A stretch of DNA of 64,000 nucleotides from positions 1 to 64,000 of the forward strand of contig PVEQ01000004.1 in the NCBI GenBank assembly GCA_002973575.1, in the 5' to 3' direction. Within the stretch, counting starts at the first letter, position 1; the number at the start of each line of letters is the position of its first letter. This document shows, in pieces, positions 1-7,036 of this stretch. This DNA comes from Sediminibacterium magnilacihabitans (GTDB lineage Bacteria; Bacteroidota; Bacteroidia; Chitinophagales; Chitinophagaceae). A program made the position numbers and the translations under genes. The notes beneath the pieces were generated by a model. The model was not told where the DNA came from and did not search any database. It saw only the letters and a list, made by a program, of their open reading frames with translations.

Positions 1-441
1 TTTTGTTTGCTCACACTTACATATCCCTTTTCTTTTACCTTTTATTGTGTGCGACTTTTCCACATTCCCACATCTATTTTCTTACCGGACTATTGATAGA
101 TGCAAGCTATTAGTTTATTAAAAGCGGTTGGGTATTTGTATAGTATCGCTGGAAAGCAGTCAAGATCTCTAAAAGCAGGTCAATACCACACTTTTTACAA
201 GTTGCTGGGAAGTTCAAGCACTTGTATTGGGAACTTCTATCCATTGTATTGGATATTTCAAGCACTTGTATCAAACACTTCCATCACTTGCATCGAAGAG
301 TCCAGTATGCCATCAATTGCATATTTGCGCTTGTAATGAACCGGTTCTCTCATTAACAGCAGATCATCAAATTAGGTATAAATACCTGATTTTGTTGTTG
401 ATGTCATGAGTAACATTGGCAAATAAAGACAACTCGATTTT
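1..441. other. AT-rich non-coding leader of the window, with a short direct repeat
   Basis: No convincing gene lies here; the short open frames have no recognisable domain and overlap one another. The 15-base word TTCAAGCACTTGTAT occurs exactly twice (213-227 and 257-271), and related CACTTGTAT/CACTTCCAT words lie between and after the copies, which suggests a degenerate tandem repeat. The composition is lower in G+C than the housekeeping genes to the right, which fits an accessory segment ending with the broken nuclease gene that follows. Confidence 0.5.
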
Positions 442-1433
442 ATGACACTCACTACATCATTAATAGAAGAAATTAAAACGCTTATTCTTCTAAGCAGAGA
501 GCAGGCCATACGAGCAGTAGATCAAACCCGGTATTGATGTATTGGAATATAGGTAAACGCATTTTCGAGGAAGAACAGGCCGGTAAGAAGCGAGCAGATT
601 ATGGTTCTTATCTAATTAAATCCTTATCTGAAGCACTGCAACCGGAGTTCGGTAGTGGCTTTTCTATACGGCAATTAGAGCAATACCGTCAATTTTATCG
701 GATGTTTCCAATTGCGTCTGCGCTGCGGGCGCAATTCAGTTGGACTCATCACAAACTCTTGATCTCTATTGAGAAGGAAGATAAAAGAGAGTATTACCAA
801 CTCGAGGCGTCCAGCAACAATTGGACTGCCCGACAGTTAGAACGACAAATAAATAGCCAACTATATGAGCGGCTTTTATTGAGCAATGACAAGGAAAGCG
901 TCATAGCCGTAGCTCGGGGAGAAAAAACGCCATCCAATCCAACTGAAATAATCAAAGACCCAATGGTGTTGGAATTCCTTAGCTTAAAACACGAAGACGT
1001 TTATTATGAAAAAGATTTGGAATCAGTATTGATAACACATCTTCAGGATTTTCTGCTGGAACTAGGCAACGGCTTCTCTTTCTTGGCTCGGCAAAAGCGT
1101 ATTCATATCGGCGGAGATGAATATTTTGTTGATCTCGTTTTTTACAACAGATTATTACAAAGTTTTGTGTTGTTTGAGATTAAAACACATAAACTTACCC
1201 ATCAGGATATAGGACAACTTCAAATGTATGTGAACTATTATGACCGTTTAGAAAAACAGGATTTTGAAAACCCAACCGTAGGTGTATTGCTGTGTGCAGA
1301 TAAAAATGATGCTATGGTGAAAATCAACCTTCCGGAAAACAACAAATCGATTGTGGCAAGCAAGTACCAGTTATACCTGCCAAGCGAGCAGCAACTACTA
1401 GATGAACTAAAAAACGAATTGGGAAAGTTCTAG
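442..1433 (+). pseudogene. YhcG/DUF1016-family PD-(D/E)XK nuclease, frameshifted near 531
   Basis: The intact open frame (TTG 534 or ATG 537 to 1433, 299 aa) is a YhcG-type protein. The N-terminal helical DUF1016 domain contains YWNIGKRIFEEEQ and FGSGFS, and the C-terminal PD-(D/E)XK nuclease fold has D200 (VDLVFYN), E215 and K217 (FEIKTHK), numbered from 534. The missing start of the family lies in another frame: ATG 442 encodes 31 residues ending REQAIRAVDQTRY before a TGA at 535-537. Inserting one base in CCCGGTATTG joins the two as AVDQTR-V-LMYWNIGKRI, which matches the E. coli YhcG pattern. The full gene would be about 330 aa, the normal family length. Either a real inactivating frameshift or a base-calling error would explain this. 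The shorter protein from 534 keeps the nuclease residues. The family is usually accessory; its substrate is unknown. Confidence 0.8.
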
Positions 1434-1547
1434 GATTAAGCTATTTCACCCGCCTATCAACCTGATCCGGTCTTTTTAACAAAAGATTGCGGCTGCTAGG
1501 ATATAAACTCGCAATGAATTATCTTTATTTGGCATAAATAACGTGTT

Positions 1548-2246
1548 ATGGAAGATAAAAAGAAATACAAGATTCTCCTGTGTGAAGACGATGCGAACCT
1601 CGGAATGGTGCTGAAGAATTACCTGGAACTGAACGATTACGATGTAACGCTTGAAAGAGATGGCCGCCTGGGCCTGGCCGCATTTCAGCGCGAAAAATTC
1701 GATATCTGTTTATTAGATGTAATGATGCCGAATATGGACGGCTTTACCCTCGCCGAAGAGATCCGTGATGTGGATCCTGATATCCCCCTGTTCTTTCTCA
1801 GCGCCAAGACCATGAAAGAAGACATCATCCAGGGATATAAACTGGGTGCCGACGATTATATTACCAAGCCATTCGACAGTGAAGTACTATTGCTGAAGAT
1901 GAAAGCCATCCTGAAACGCAATGAAGAAGAAAGCAGGGTGAGTGAGAACATAGAATTCGACCTGGGTAAATACCATTTCAATCCCAAACTTCGTGAACTG
2001 AAACACGACGGATCGACCCAAACCCTTTCACCCAAAGAAAATGAACTGCTCAAAATGCTGGCCGAGCATAAAAACGATTTACTGCCTCGCGAAAAAGCAT
2101 TGAAAAAGATCTGGGGCAGTGATACTTATTTCAATGGCCGTAGCATGGATGTATATATTGCCAAACTGAGGAAATACCTCAAAGAAGACGGCAATATTGA
2201 GATCGTGAACATCCATGGAAACGGATTCAGGCTCGTAGCTCCATAA
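1548..2246 (+). CDS. OmpR/PhoB-type response regulator (RprY-like)
   Basis: The protein is a two-domain DNA-binding response regulator of 232 aa, the usual length. The receiver domain (about residues 7-120) shows the acidic pair at CEDD, the phosphoacceptor D57 in LLDVMMP, S85 and the conserved K107 (ITKPF). A winged-helix Trans_reg_C domain follows (about 135-230) and ends in NIHGNGFRL. The N-terminal sequence resembles RprY of Bacteroides, so I regard it as RprY-like, but the symbol is not certain. No histidine kinase lies beside it, so its partner is encoded elsewhere. It is transcribed alone towards ruvB and shares a hairpin terminator with it. Confidence 0.9.
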   Translation: MEDKKKYKILLCEDDANLGMVLKNYLELNDYDVTLERDGRLGLAAFQREKFDICLLDVMMPNMDGFTLAEEIRDVDPDIPLFFLSAKTMKEDIIQGYKLGADDYITKPFDSEVLLLKMKAILKRNEEESRVSENIEFDLGKYHFNPKLRELKHDGSTQTLSPKENELLKMLAEHKNDLLPREKALKKIWGSDTYFNGRSMDVYIAKLRKYLKEDGNIEIVNIHGNGFRLVAP

Positions 2247-2268
2247 GCTATATTGATAATAGGAAGAC

Positions 2269-2297
2269 AAATGCCGCGGAAGATTTCTGCGGCATTT
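2269..2297. terminator. Hairpin terminator between convergent regulator gene and ruvB
   Basis: AAATGCCGC (2269-2277) pairs perfectly with GCGGCATTT (2289-2297) around an 11-base loop and is followed by TTGTTT on the plus strand. On the minus strand the stem is followed by GTCTTCC, a weaker tail. It lies between two genes that end face to face, so it probably terminates the response regulator transcript and may also serve ruvB. Confidence 0.7.
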
Positions 2298-2300
2298 TGT

Positions 2301-3332
2301 TTAACTGAATAAGTTGGGATGATGGCCCGTGTGGGGTTTCCGGCCCAGGTGCTCATAAGCCTTGGCGGTTACTTCCCGTCCGCGCGGCGTCCGCTGCAGG
2401 AACCCTTCCTGTATGAGGAAAGGCTCATATACTTCTTCAATGGTGCCTGCTTCCTCGCCCACCGCCGTAGCAATAGTGGTAATGCCTACAGGCCCTCCTT
2501 TGAATTTATCAATGATAACAGCCAGTATACGGTTGTCCATTTCATCGAGCCCATGCTCATCTACATTCAATGCTTTCAATGCATGTTGCGTAATACCGAT
2601 ATCGATAACACCATCGTTCAATACCTGCGCGAAATCGCGCACCCTGCGCAGGAGTCCGTTCGCGATCCGGGGCGTACCTCGACTACGCCTGGCTATCTCT
2701 CCGGCGGCATCGCTGCTGATGGAAGCCTGCAATATAGAAGCGCTTCTTTCGATGATCTTTCTCAGTGTATCGGCCTGGTAATATTCCAGTCTTGATTTGA
2801 TGCCGAAGCGCGACAACAACGGCGCTGTGAGCAAGCCGCTGCGAGTAGTAGCACCCACCAATGTGAATGGGTTCAGGTTGATCTGCACACTACGGGCATT
2901 TGGACCAGAATCGATCATAATATCGATGCGAAAATCTTCCATCGCCGCATAGAGATATTCTTCTACTACCGTACTCAACCGGTGTATCTCATCGATGAAC
3001 AATACGTCATTGGGTTGCAGGTTGGTGAGCAGACCAGCTAAGTCACCAGGCTTTTCAATGACCGGACCGGAAGTTTCTTTGATGTTCACTCCCAGTTCAT
3101 TGGCTACAATGCGGCTAAGGGTCGTCTTGCCCAATCCGGGAGGGCCATGGAATAAAATATGATCCAACGCTTCGCCCCTGAGCTTGGCCGCTTTGATGAA
3201 AATGACCAGGTTCTCGATCAATTGGGGCTGCCCCGAAAAATCATCGATCTCCCGCGGCCGGATGCTATTCTCAAACTCTTTATCGGCCGAGGTTAAACCA
3301 GATGAATCACTGTTCAGGATGCTGTTGGACAT
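2301..3332 (-). CDS. ruvB: Holliday junction branch migration helicase RuvB
   Basis: RuvB is the AAA+ motor that, with RuvA, drives branch migration of Holliday junctions before RuvC cleaves them. The 343-aa length is typical. Walker A GPPGLGKT is at 63-70, Walker B DEIH at 114-117, sensor-type GATTRSGLL and the arginine-finger region SRFG follow, and the C-terminal winged helix carries the family sequence [17 protein letters not shown]. The gene is alone here; ruvC lies 13 kb away, and ruvA is not in the window. Confidence 0.97.
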   Translation of the reverse strand: MSNSILNSDSSGLTSADKEFENSIRPREIDDFSGQPQLIENLVIFIKAAKLRGEALDHILFHGPPGLGKTTLSRIVANELGVNIKETSGPVIEKPGDLAGLLTNLQPNDVLFIDEIHRLSTVVEEYLYAAMEDFRIDIMIDSGPNARSVQINLNPFTLVGATTRSGLLTAPLLSRFGIKSRLEYYQADTLRKIIERSASILQASISSDAAGEIARRSRGTPRIANGLLRRVRDFAQVLNDGVIDIGITQHALKALNVDEHGLDEMDNRILAVIIDKFKGGPVGITTIATAVGEEAGTIEEVYEPFLIQEGFLQRTPRGREVTAKAYEHLGRKPHTGHHPNLFS

Positions 3333-3379
3333 ACCTCAAAACTACAAAATACCGGCTATCTGTAAGGAAACTAAAATTT

Positions 3380-3395
3380 ATTTGTACATACAAAT
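3380..3395. promoter_or_regulatory. MarR-type operator at the regulator's own promoter
   Basis: ATTTGTA-CA-TACAAAT is a perfect 7-bp inverted repeat with a 2-bp centre, located 18 bp before the marR-like start codon. Nearly the same 16-mer (14 of 16 identical) occurs before the NmrA-like gene at 3866-3881. The shared site at both promoters suggests autoregulation and control of the neighbour by the same protein; this is inference from position and symmetry. Confidence 0.7.
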
Positions 3396-3411
3396 AAAAA
3401 GTCTATTTTTG
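3381..3411 (+). promoter_or_regulatory. Bacteroidota-type promoter for the MarR-like gene
   Basis: A perfect match to the Bacteroidota consensus: TTTG at 3381-3384, a 19-bp spacer, and TATTTTTG at 3404-3411. The -33 element lies inside the palindromic operator, so repressor binding would block it. The -7 box ends only 2 bp before ATG 3414, which implies an almost leaderless message or a start at ATG 3420. Confidence 0.6.
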
Positions 3412-3413
3412 CA

Positions 3414-3848
3414 ATGTCAATGAAAACTTCAGACAGTCAATATGCAGAATGCCTCTACTTTACTTCCAGCGCACTCGCTCGGAAAGTAGAGAAAATGGCC
3501 AACGAATGCTGGAAGCAGGTAGACCTTTCTCCCAGTCATGCGTACCTGCTCATGGCCGTACTGGAAGAGCCGGGTATGCAGCCCGGTAACCTGGCAGAAC
3601 AGTTGCAACTCACGCCCAGCACCATCACACGCCTGATTGAAAAGCTGGAAGAAAAAAAACTGGTCATACGCACTACGGAGGGAAAACTCACCAATGTGTA
3701 CCCCACTCCCAAAGCAAAAGACCTGCAACCGGAACTGAGGAATTGTGTGCATGAATTTCATACTAAATATACCAGCATCATTGGCAAAGAAGAGAGCATC
3801 CGGTTTGTGAAAACACTGACTAAAATTGCTGATAAACTGACTGATTGA
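3414..3848 (+). CDS. MarR-family transcriptional regulator
   Basis: A 144-aa winged-helix regulator of the MarR family. N- and C-terminal dimerisation helices flank the DNA-binding part (about residues 45-110), with the recognition helix region QPGNLAEQLQLTPSTITRLIEKLEEKKLV and a wing. Start: ATG 3414 or ATG 3420 (MKTSD); the promoter position favours 3420. It is followed at 60 bp by an NmrA-like gene on the same strand that carries the same palindrome in front, so the pair is probably a small autoregulated redox- or drug-responsive unit. The ligand is unknown. Confidence 0.88.
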   Translation: MSMKTSDSQYAECLYFTSSALARKVEKMANECWKQVDLSPSHAYLLMAVLEEPGMQPGNLAEQLQLTPSTITRLIEKLEEKKLVIRTTEGKLTNVYPTPKAKDLQPELRNCVHEFHTKYTSIIGKEESIRFVKTLTKIADKLTD

Positions 3849-3866
3849 TTTTTTTTTAACTCATCA

Positions 3867-3880
3867 TTTGTATATACAAA
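3867..3880. promoter_or_regulatory. Second MarR-type operator, upstream of the NmrA-like gene
   Basis: TTTGTATATACAAA is a perfect 14-bp palindrome located 28 bp before the next start codon. It matches the operator in front of the MarR-like gene except at the centre and one flank. This marks the NmrA-like gene as a likely target of the adjacent regulator. Confidence 0.7.
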
Positions 3881-3908
3881 CTTAATATCAAACATTAAAA
3901 ATTGAACC

Positions 3909-4796
3909 ATGAAGTATGTGATCACCGGCGGAGCCGGAAATATTTCGAAGCCACTGGCATTGTCTTTATTAAAATCAGGACATAACGTAACAGTGATTGG
4001 ACGCAACGAAGCCAACCTGAAAGTGTTAACAGATGCCGGCGCCATAGCAGCCATAGGCTCTATAGAAGACACCCATTTTCTTACCCGAACCTTTACCGGC
4101 GCAGATGCTGTTTACCTGATGATCCCTCCCATTTACGAAGTGACCCAGTGGAAAGCCTATATTGGTAAAATAGGAGAACATTATGCAACGGCCATCAAAG
4201 CCGCGGGCATCAAAAAAGCAGTTCTGTTGAGCAGTGTAGGTGCCCATCTTGCAGATGGCGTGGGTCCCGTAAGCGGTCTGCATCTCGCAGAAAAAGCATT
4301 GAGTGTTTTGAAAGATGTGGACCTTACCATTTTGCGTCCCGCTTATTTTTATCCCAATCTCTTTGCTAATATCGGTATGATCAAAGGCATGGGTATCATT
4401 GGCGCTAATTTCAGCGCAGGTGAAGGTAAATTTCCGATAGTAGATCCAATGGATATTGCAGCAGTAGCTGCGGAAGCATTAACAACACCTTACGCAGCAG
4501 GGCAGACCATTCGTTATATCGCCAGCGATGAAGTATCAACCGATCAGATCGCAGCCACACTGGGTAAAGCCATCGGTAAATCCGACCTCGCTTGGGTAAC
4601 TTTTACCGATGAGCAGGCTTTGAATGGCATGATACAAGCCGGCTTGCCTGAAGAGATCGCCCGCAATTATGCCGAGATGAATCATGCATTGCATACAGGC
4701 GCTATGACAGAAGAATATTTCAAGAACAAGCCAGCGCTGGGCAAAACCAAGCTGTCTGATTTTGCTCAAACATTTGCTCAAGCTTATAATTCCTAA
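3909..4796 (+). CDS. NmrA-like NAD(P)-binding oxidoreductase
   Basis: A 295-aa atypical short-chain dehydrogenase/NmrA-family protein. The Rossmann nucleotide-binding turn is at the extreme N-terminus (ITGGAGNISKPLALSLLKSG), followed by VIGRN, the segment DAVYLMIPP, and KKAVLLSSVGAH. These fit NAD(P)H-dependent quinone-oxidoreductase or redox-sensor proteins such as QorB-like/YtfG. The usual catalytic Tyr-x3-Lys of classical SDRs is not obvious, as expected for NmrA relatives. Paired with the upstream MarR regulator through a shared operator, it may act in response to quinones or electrophiles; that role is inference. Confidence 0.85.
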   Translation: MKYVITGGAGNISKPLALSLLKSGHNVTVIGRNEANLKVLTDAGAIAAIGSIEDTHFLTRTFTGADAVYLMIPPIYEVTQWKAYIGKIGEHYATAIKAAGIKKAVLLSSVGAHLADGVGPVSGLHLAEKALSVLKDVDLTILRPAYFYPNLFANIGMIKGMGIIGANFSAGEGKFPIVDPMDIAAVAAEALTTPYAAGQTIRYIASDEVSTDQIAATLGKAIGKSDLAWVTFTDEQALNGMIQAGLPEEIARNYAEMNHALHTGAMTEEYFKNKPALGKTKLSDFAQTFAQAYNS

Positions 4797-4805
4797 AACT
4801 CTTTT

Positions 4806-4839
4806 CTCTTTGCCCTGGGCTTAAGCCCAGGGCAAAGAG
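4806..4839. terminator. 34-bp perfect palindrome, bidirectional terminator (dispersed element copy 1)
   Basis: A perfect 34-bp inverted repeat (arms of CTCTTTGCCCTGGGC around TTAA), flanked by T-rich sequence on one side and followed by TTTATTT on the other. It sits between convergent genes (NmrA-like and peptidase), so it can terminate both. The same element with one compensatory base-pair change occurs at 25329-25374. Confidence 0.7.
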
Positions 4840-4840
4840 T

Positions 4841-7021
4841 TTATTTCAATAATCCTTGAGGGATGGGTTTCTCTAATAAATATTTGTAGATGAACCGAGT
4901 TTTGAGATTGCTGAAATGAATATTCTTAGCCGGCAGGTTACCCCATCCATGCCTTCCGCCAGGATACAACATTAATTCAAAATTTTTGCCTTTGTCTTCC
5001 AGTGCACTTACCAGTTGCAAGCTGTTTTGCATGTGTACATTGTCATCGCTGGTGCCATGAACAATTTGCAGCATTCCTTTATACTGCCCTGCATAAGATA
5101 ATACACTGCTGGTTTGATAACCTTTGGGGTTGTTCTGCGGAGTGCCCATGTATCTTTCGGTATAATGACTGTCGTACAAATGCCAGTCAACCACACTACC
5201 ACCTGCCATGCCATGGGTAAAAACATCCGCGCCATAAGTAAGCGCATAGCAAGTCATATAACCACCATAGCTAAAACCGGTGATACATATTTTAGAAGGA
5301 TCGGCTTGTCCGTTTGCAATGAACCATTTTACCATGGTCTTATAATCGGCCATCTCCCAGTAACCCAGGTTGTGGTACATATAATTCACACCTTCTTTTC
5401 CAAATTGTCCGCTTGCCCTATGATCAAATGAAACCTGTATCAATCCTTCACTGGCATACCATTGGCGGTTGGCGCTCCAGGTCCAGCTATCCCATACAGT
5501 GCCCGCATTGGGACCACCATAGATACTGATGAGCATGGGATATTTTTTATTAGGATCCATATTTTCAGGCCAGGTTACATAAGCAGGCAGATCGTATTTA
5601 CCGTCTTCGCTTTTGATGCGTATGATTTCTGTTTTAGCAACTTTGTAACTATCCATTTCGGTTCCGCGCATATCTCCCAGTTCCCTGACAATCTTTCCAT
5701 TATGATCTGCCAGTGTCATCCTGGTCGGTGTAGTGGCATTGCTATAGGTAGTAATAAAATAATTACCTGCGGGGGATAAGCTGATGGAGGCATGGTTGTA
5801 ATCGCCGAAAGTCAGTCGCTTCAACTCCGATCCATTGAATTTGATGCTGTAAAAATCTGTGCGCGCTGTATTCTCACGTCCGCGTGCAGTGAAATAAATC
5901 ACCTGGTTCTTCGGGTCGATGTATCGGATGCCCAGCACAGTGAATTTACCATTGGTGATCGGATATTTCAACGTTCCATCCATGCCATACATATAAAGTT
6001 GGTTCCAACCGCTCTTATCGCTTTGTGCGATATACCCTTTCCCGTCTGGCAGAAAATTGATGCGGCCACCTACCCTGTCTTCCAGGTCGATCCAGGTAGA
6101 TTGCACTTCGTTGTACGTTTCATTTTTTAGCCCGTCGGCCATATTCACTTCATAGATCTTCAGGTTGGTTTGGTCGCGGTTCATCCACGGAAGCCATAAC
6201 TGGTTAGTGCCGGGGCGCCATATAGGCCAGCCGAAATACTGGTCATCTTTTGCATTGAAATCGGCCCATACGGTAGTGCCTCCTTCAGGAGAAACAATAC
6301 CCAACTTTACTTCCGGGTTTTTATCTCCTGCTTTGGGATAACGCGTTTCTTCCAGGTATCCGTGTTGTCCTTCGCTCACATAGATGGGGAACATGGGCAC
6401 CATGCTTTCATCGAAGCGCATATAAGCCAGCTTGCGGCTGTCGGGACTCCACCAGAATGCGCGGTAGCGCGTAGACCGGCCGAATATCTCTTCGTAATAT
6501 ACCCAGCTCGCATAACCATTCAGTGTGGTGCTGCTGCCATCGGTAGTGAGTTGTGTTTCTTTATTGGTAAGCAGGTTATAGGTGTACAGGTTATTGCTCC
6601 GTGTATAGGCAACATAATTGCTATCGGGCGAAAAGATTGGGTTCTTTTCTTCTGCGGGATCGTTTGTGAGTTGTTGATCCACACCATTCCGGCGATACAC
6701 AACATCATTGTTCTTCACAAAAACAAACCTGCCAAAGGAAGAAGATTCAGGCGCTATTGCAGGTACATCTGTTGTTGCAGTATAGCTGCCCTTGACAACA
6801 TCCAGCAAATAATTTTTTGCAATGGTATCGGCAGGCATGCGTTGCCTTAGTATCACATGTGTATCGTCTGTCCATTTTACCACAACAGGCAGTTCATTCA
6901 GAAAATTCCTGGGCGCTTTACCTGCTATCAGGTCGTTACGGTCAAACGCTTTGGGCTGTTTTTGGCTGTGCGCTGCAGTTGTAAAAGCCAGGGCACACAA
7001 CAACAATCCGGAGGTTCTCAT
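4841..7021 (-). CDS. Secreted S9-family dipeptidyl peptidase IV-like serine protease
   Basis: A 726-aa prolyl-dipeptidyl peptidase of the S9B type. A signal peptide occupies about residues 1-19 (RTSGLLLCALAFTTAAHSQ), then an eight-bladed beta-propeller DPPIV_N domain (about 80-430), and an alpha/beta-hydrolase domain. The catalytic triad is visible as S584 (GFSYGGY), D659 (GTSDDNVH) and H691 (PGGRHGWG). The exopeptidase motif YYEEIFGR with the tandem Glu residues is present in the propeller. It should remove X-Pro dipeptides in the periplasm. It lies 15 bp after leuS on the same strand. Confidence 0.93.
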   Translation of the reverse strand: MRTSGLLLCALAFTTAAHSQKQPKAFDRNDLIAGKAPRNFLNELPVVVKWTDDTHVILRQRMPADTIAKNYLLDVVKGSYTATTDVPAIAPESSSFGRFVFVKNNDVVYRRNGVDQQLTNDPAEEKNPIFSPDSNYVAYTRSNNLYTYNLLTNKETQLTTDGSSTTLNGYASWVYYEEIFGRSTRYRAFWWSPDSRKLAYMRFDESMVPMFPIYVSEGQHGYLEETRYPKAGDKNPEVKLGIVSPEGGTTVWADFNAKDDQYFGWPIWRPGTNQLWLPWMNRDQTNLKIYEVNMADGLKNETYNEVQSTWIDLEDRVGGRINFLPDGKGYIAQSDKSGWNQLYMYGMDGTLKYPITNGKFTVLGIRYIDPKNQVIYFTARGRENTARTDFYSIKFNGSELKRLTFGDYNHASISLSPAGNYFITTYSNATTPTRMTLADHNGKIVRELGDMRGTEMDSYKVAKTEIIRIKSEDGKYDLPAYVTWPENMDPNKKYPMLISIYGGPNAGTVWDSWTWSANRQWYASEGLIQVSFDHRASGQFGKEGVNYMYHNLGYWEMADYKTMVKWFIANGQADPSKICITGFSYGGYMTCYALTYGADVFTHGMAGGSVVDWHLYDSHYTERYMGTPQNNPKGYQTSSVLSYAGQYKGMLQIVHGTSDDNVHMQNSLQLVSALEDKGKNFELMLYPGGRHGWGNLPAKNIHFSNLKTRFIYKYLLEKPIPQGLLK

Positions 7022-7036
7022 TTTGGTTGGTTTTGT

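Noticed and set aside
56..72. TTTTCCACA and ATTCCCACA near the window start as DnaA boxes
   Set aside because: Only two imperfect matches, 8 bp apart, with no array, no A/T tract of note beyond the general composition, and no replication gene nearby.
100..409. Two small open frames in the leader as genes
   Set aside because: They overlap in different frames, contain repeat DNA, and show no recognisable features.
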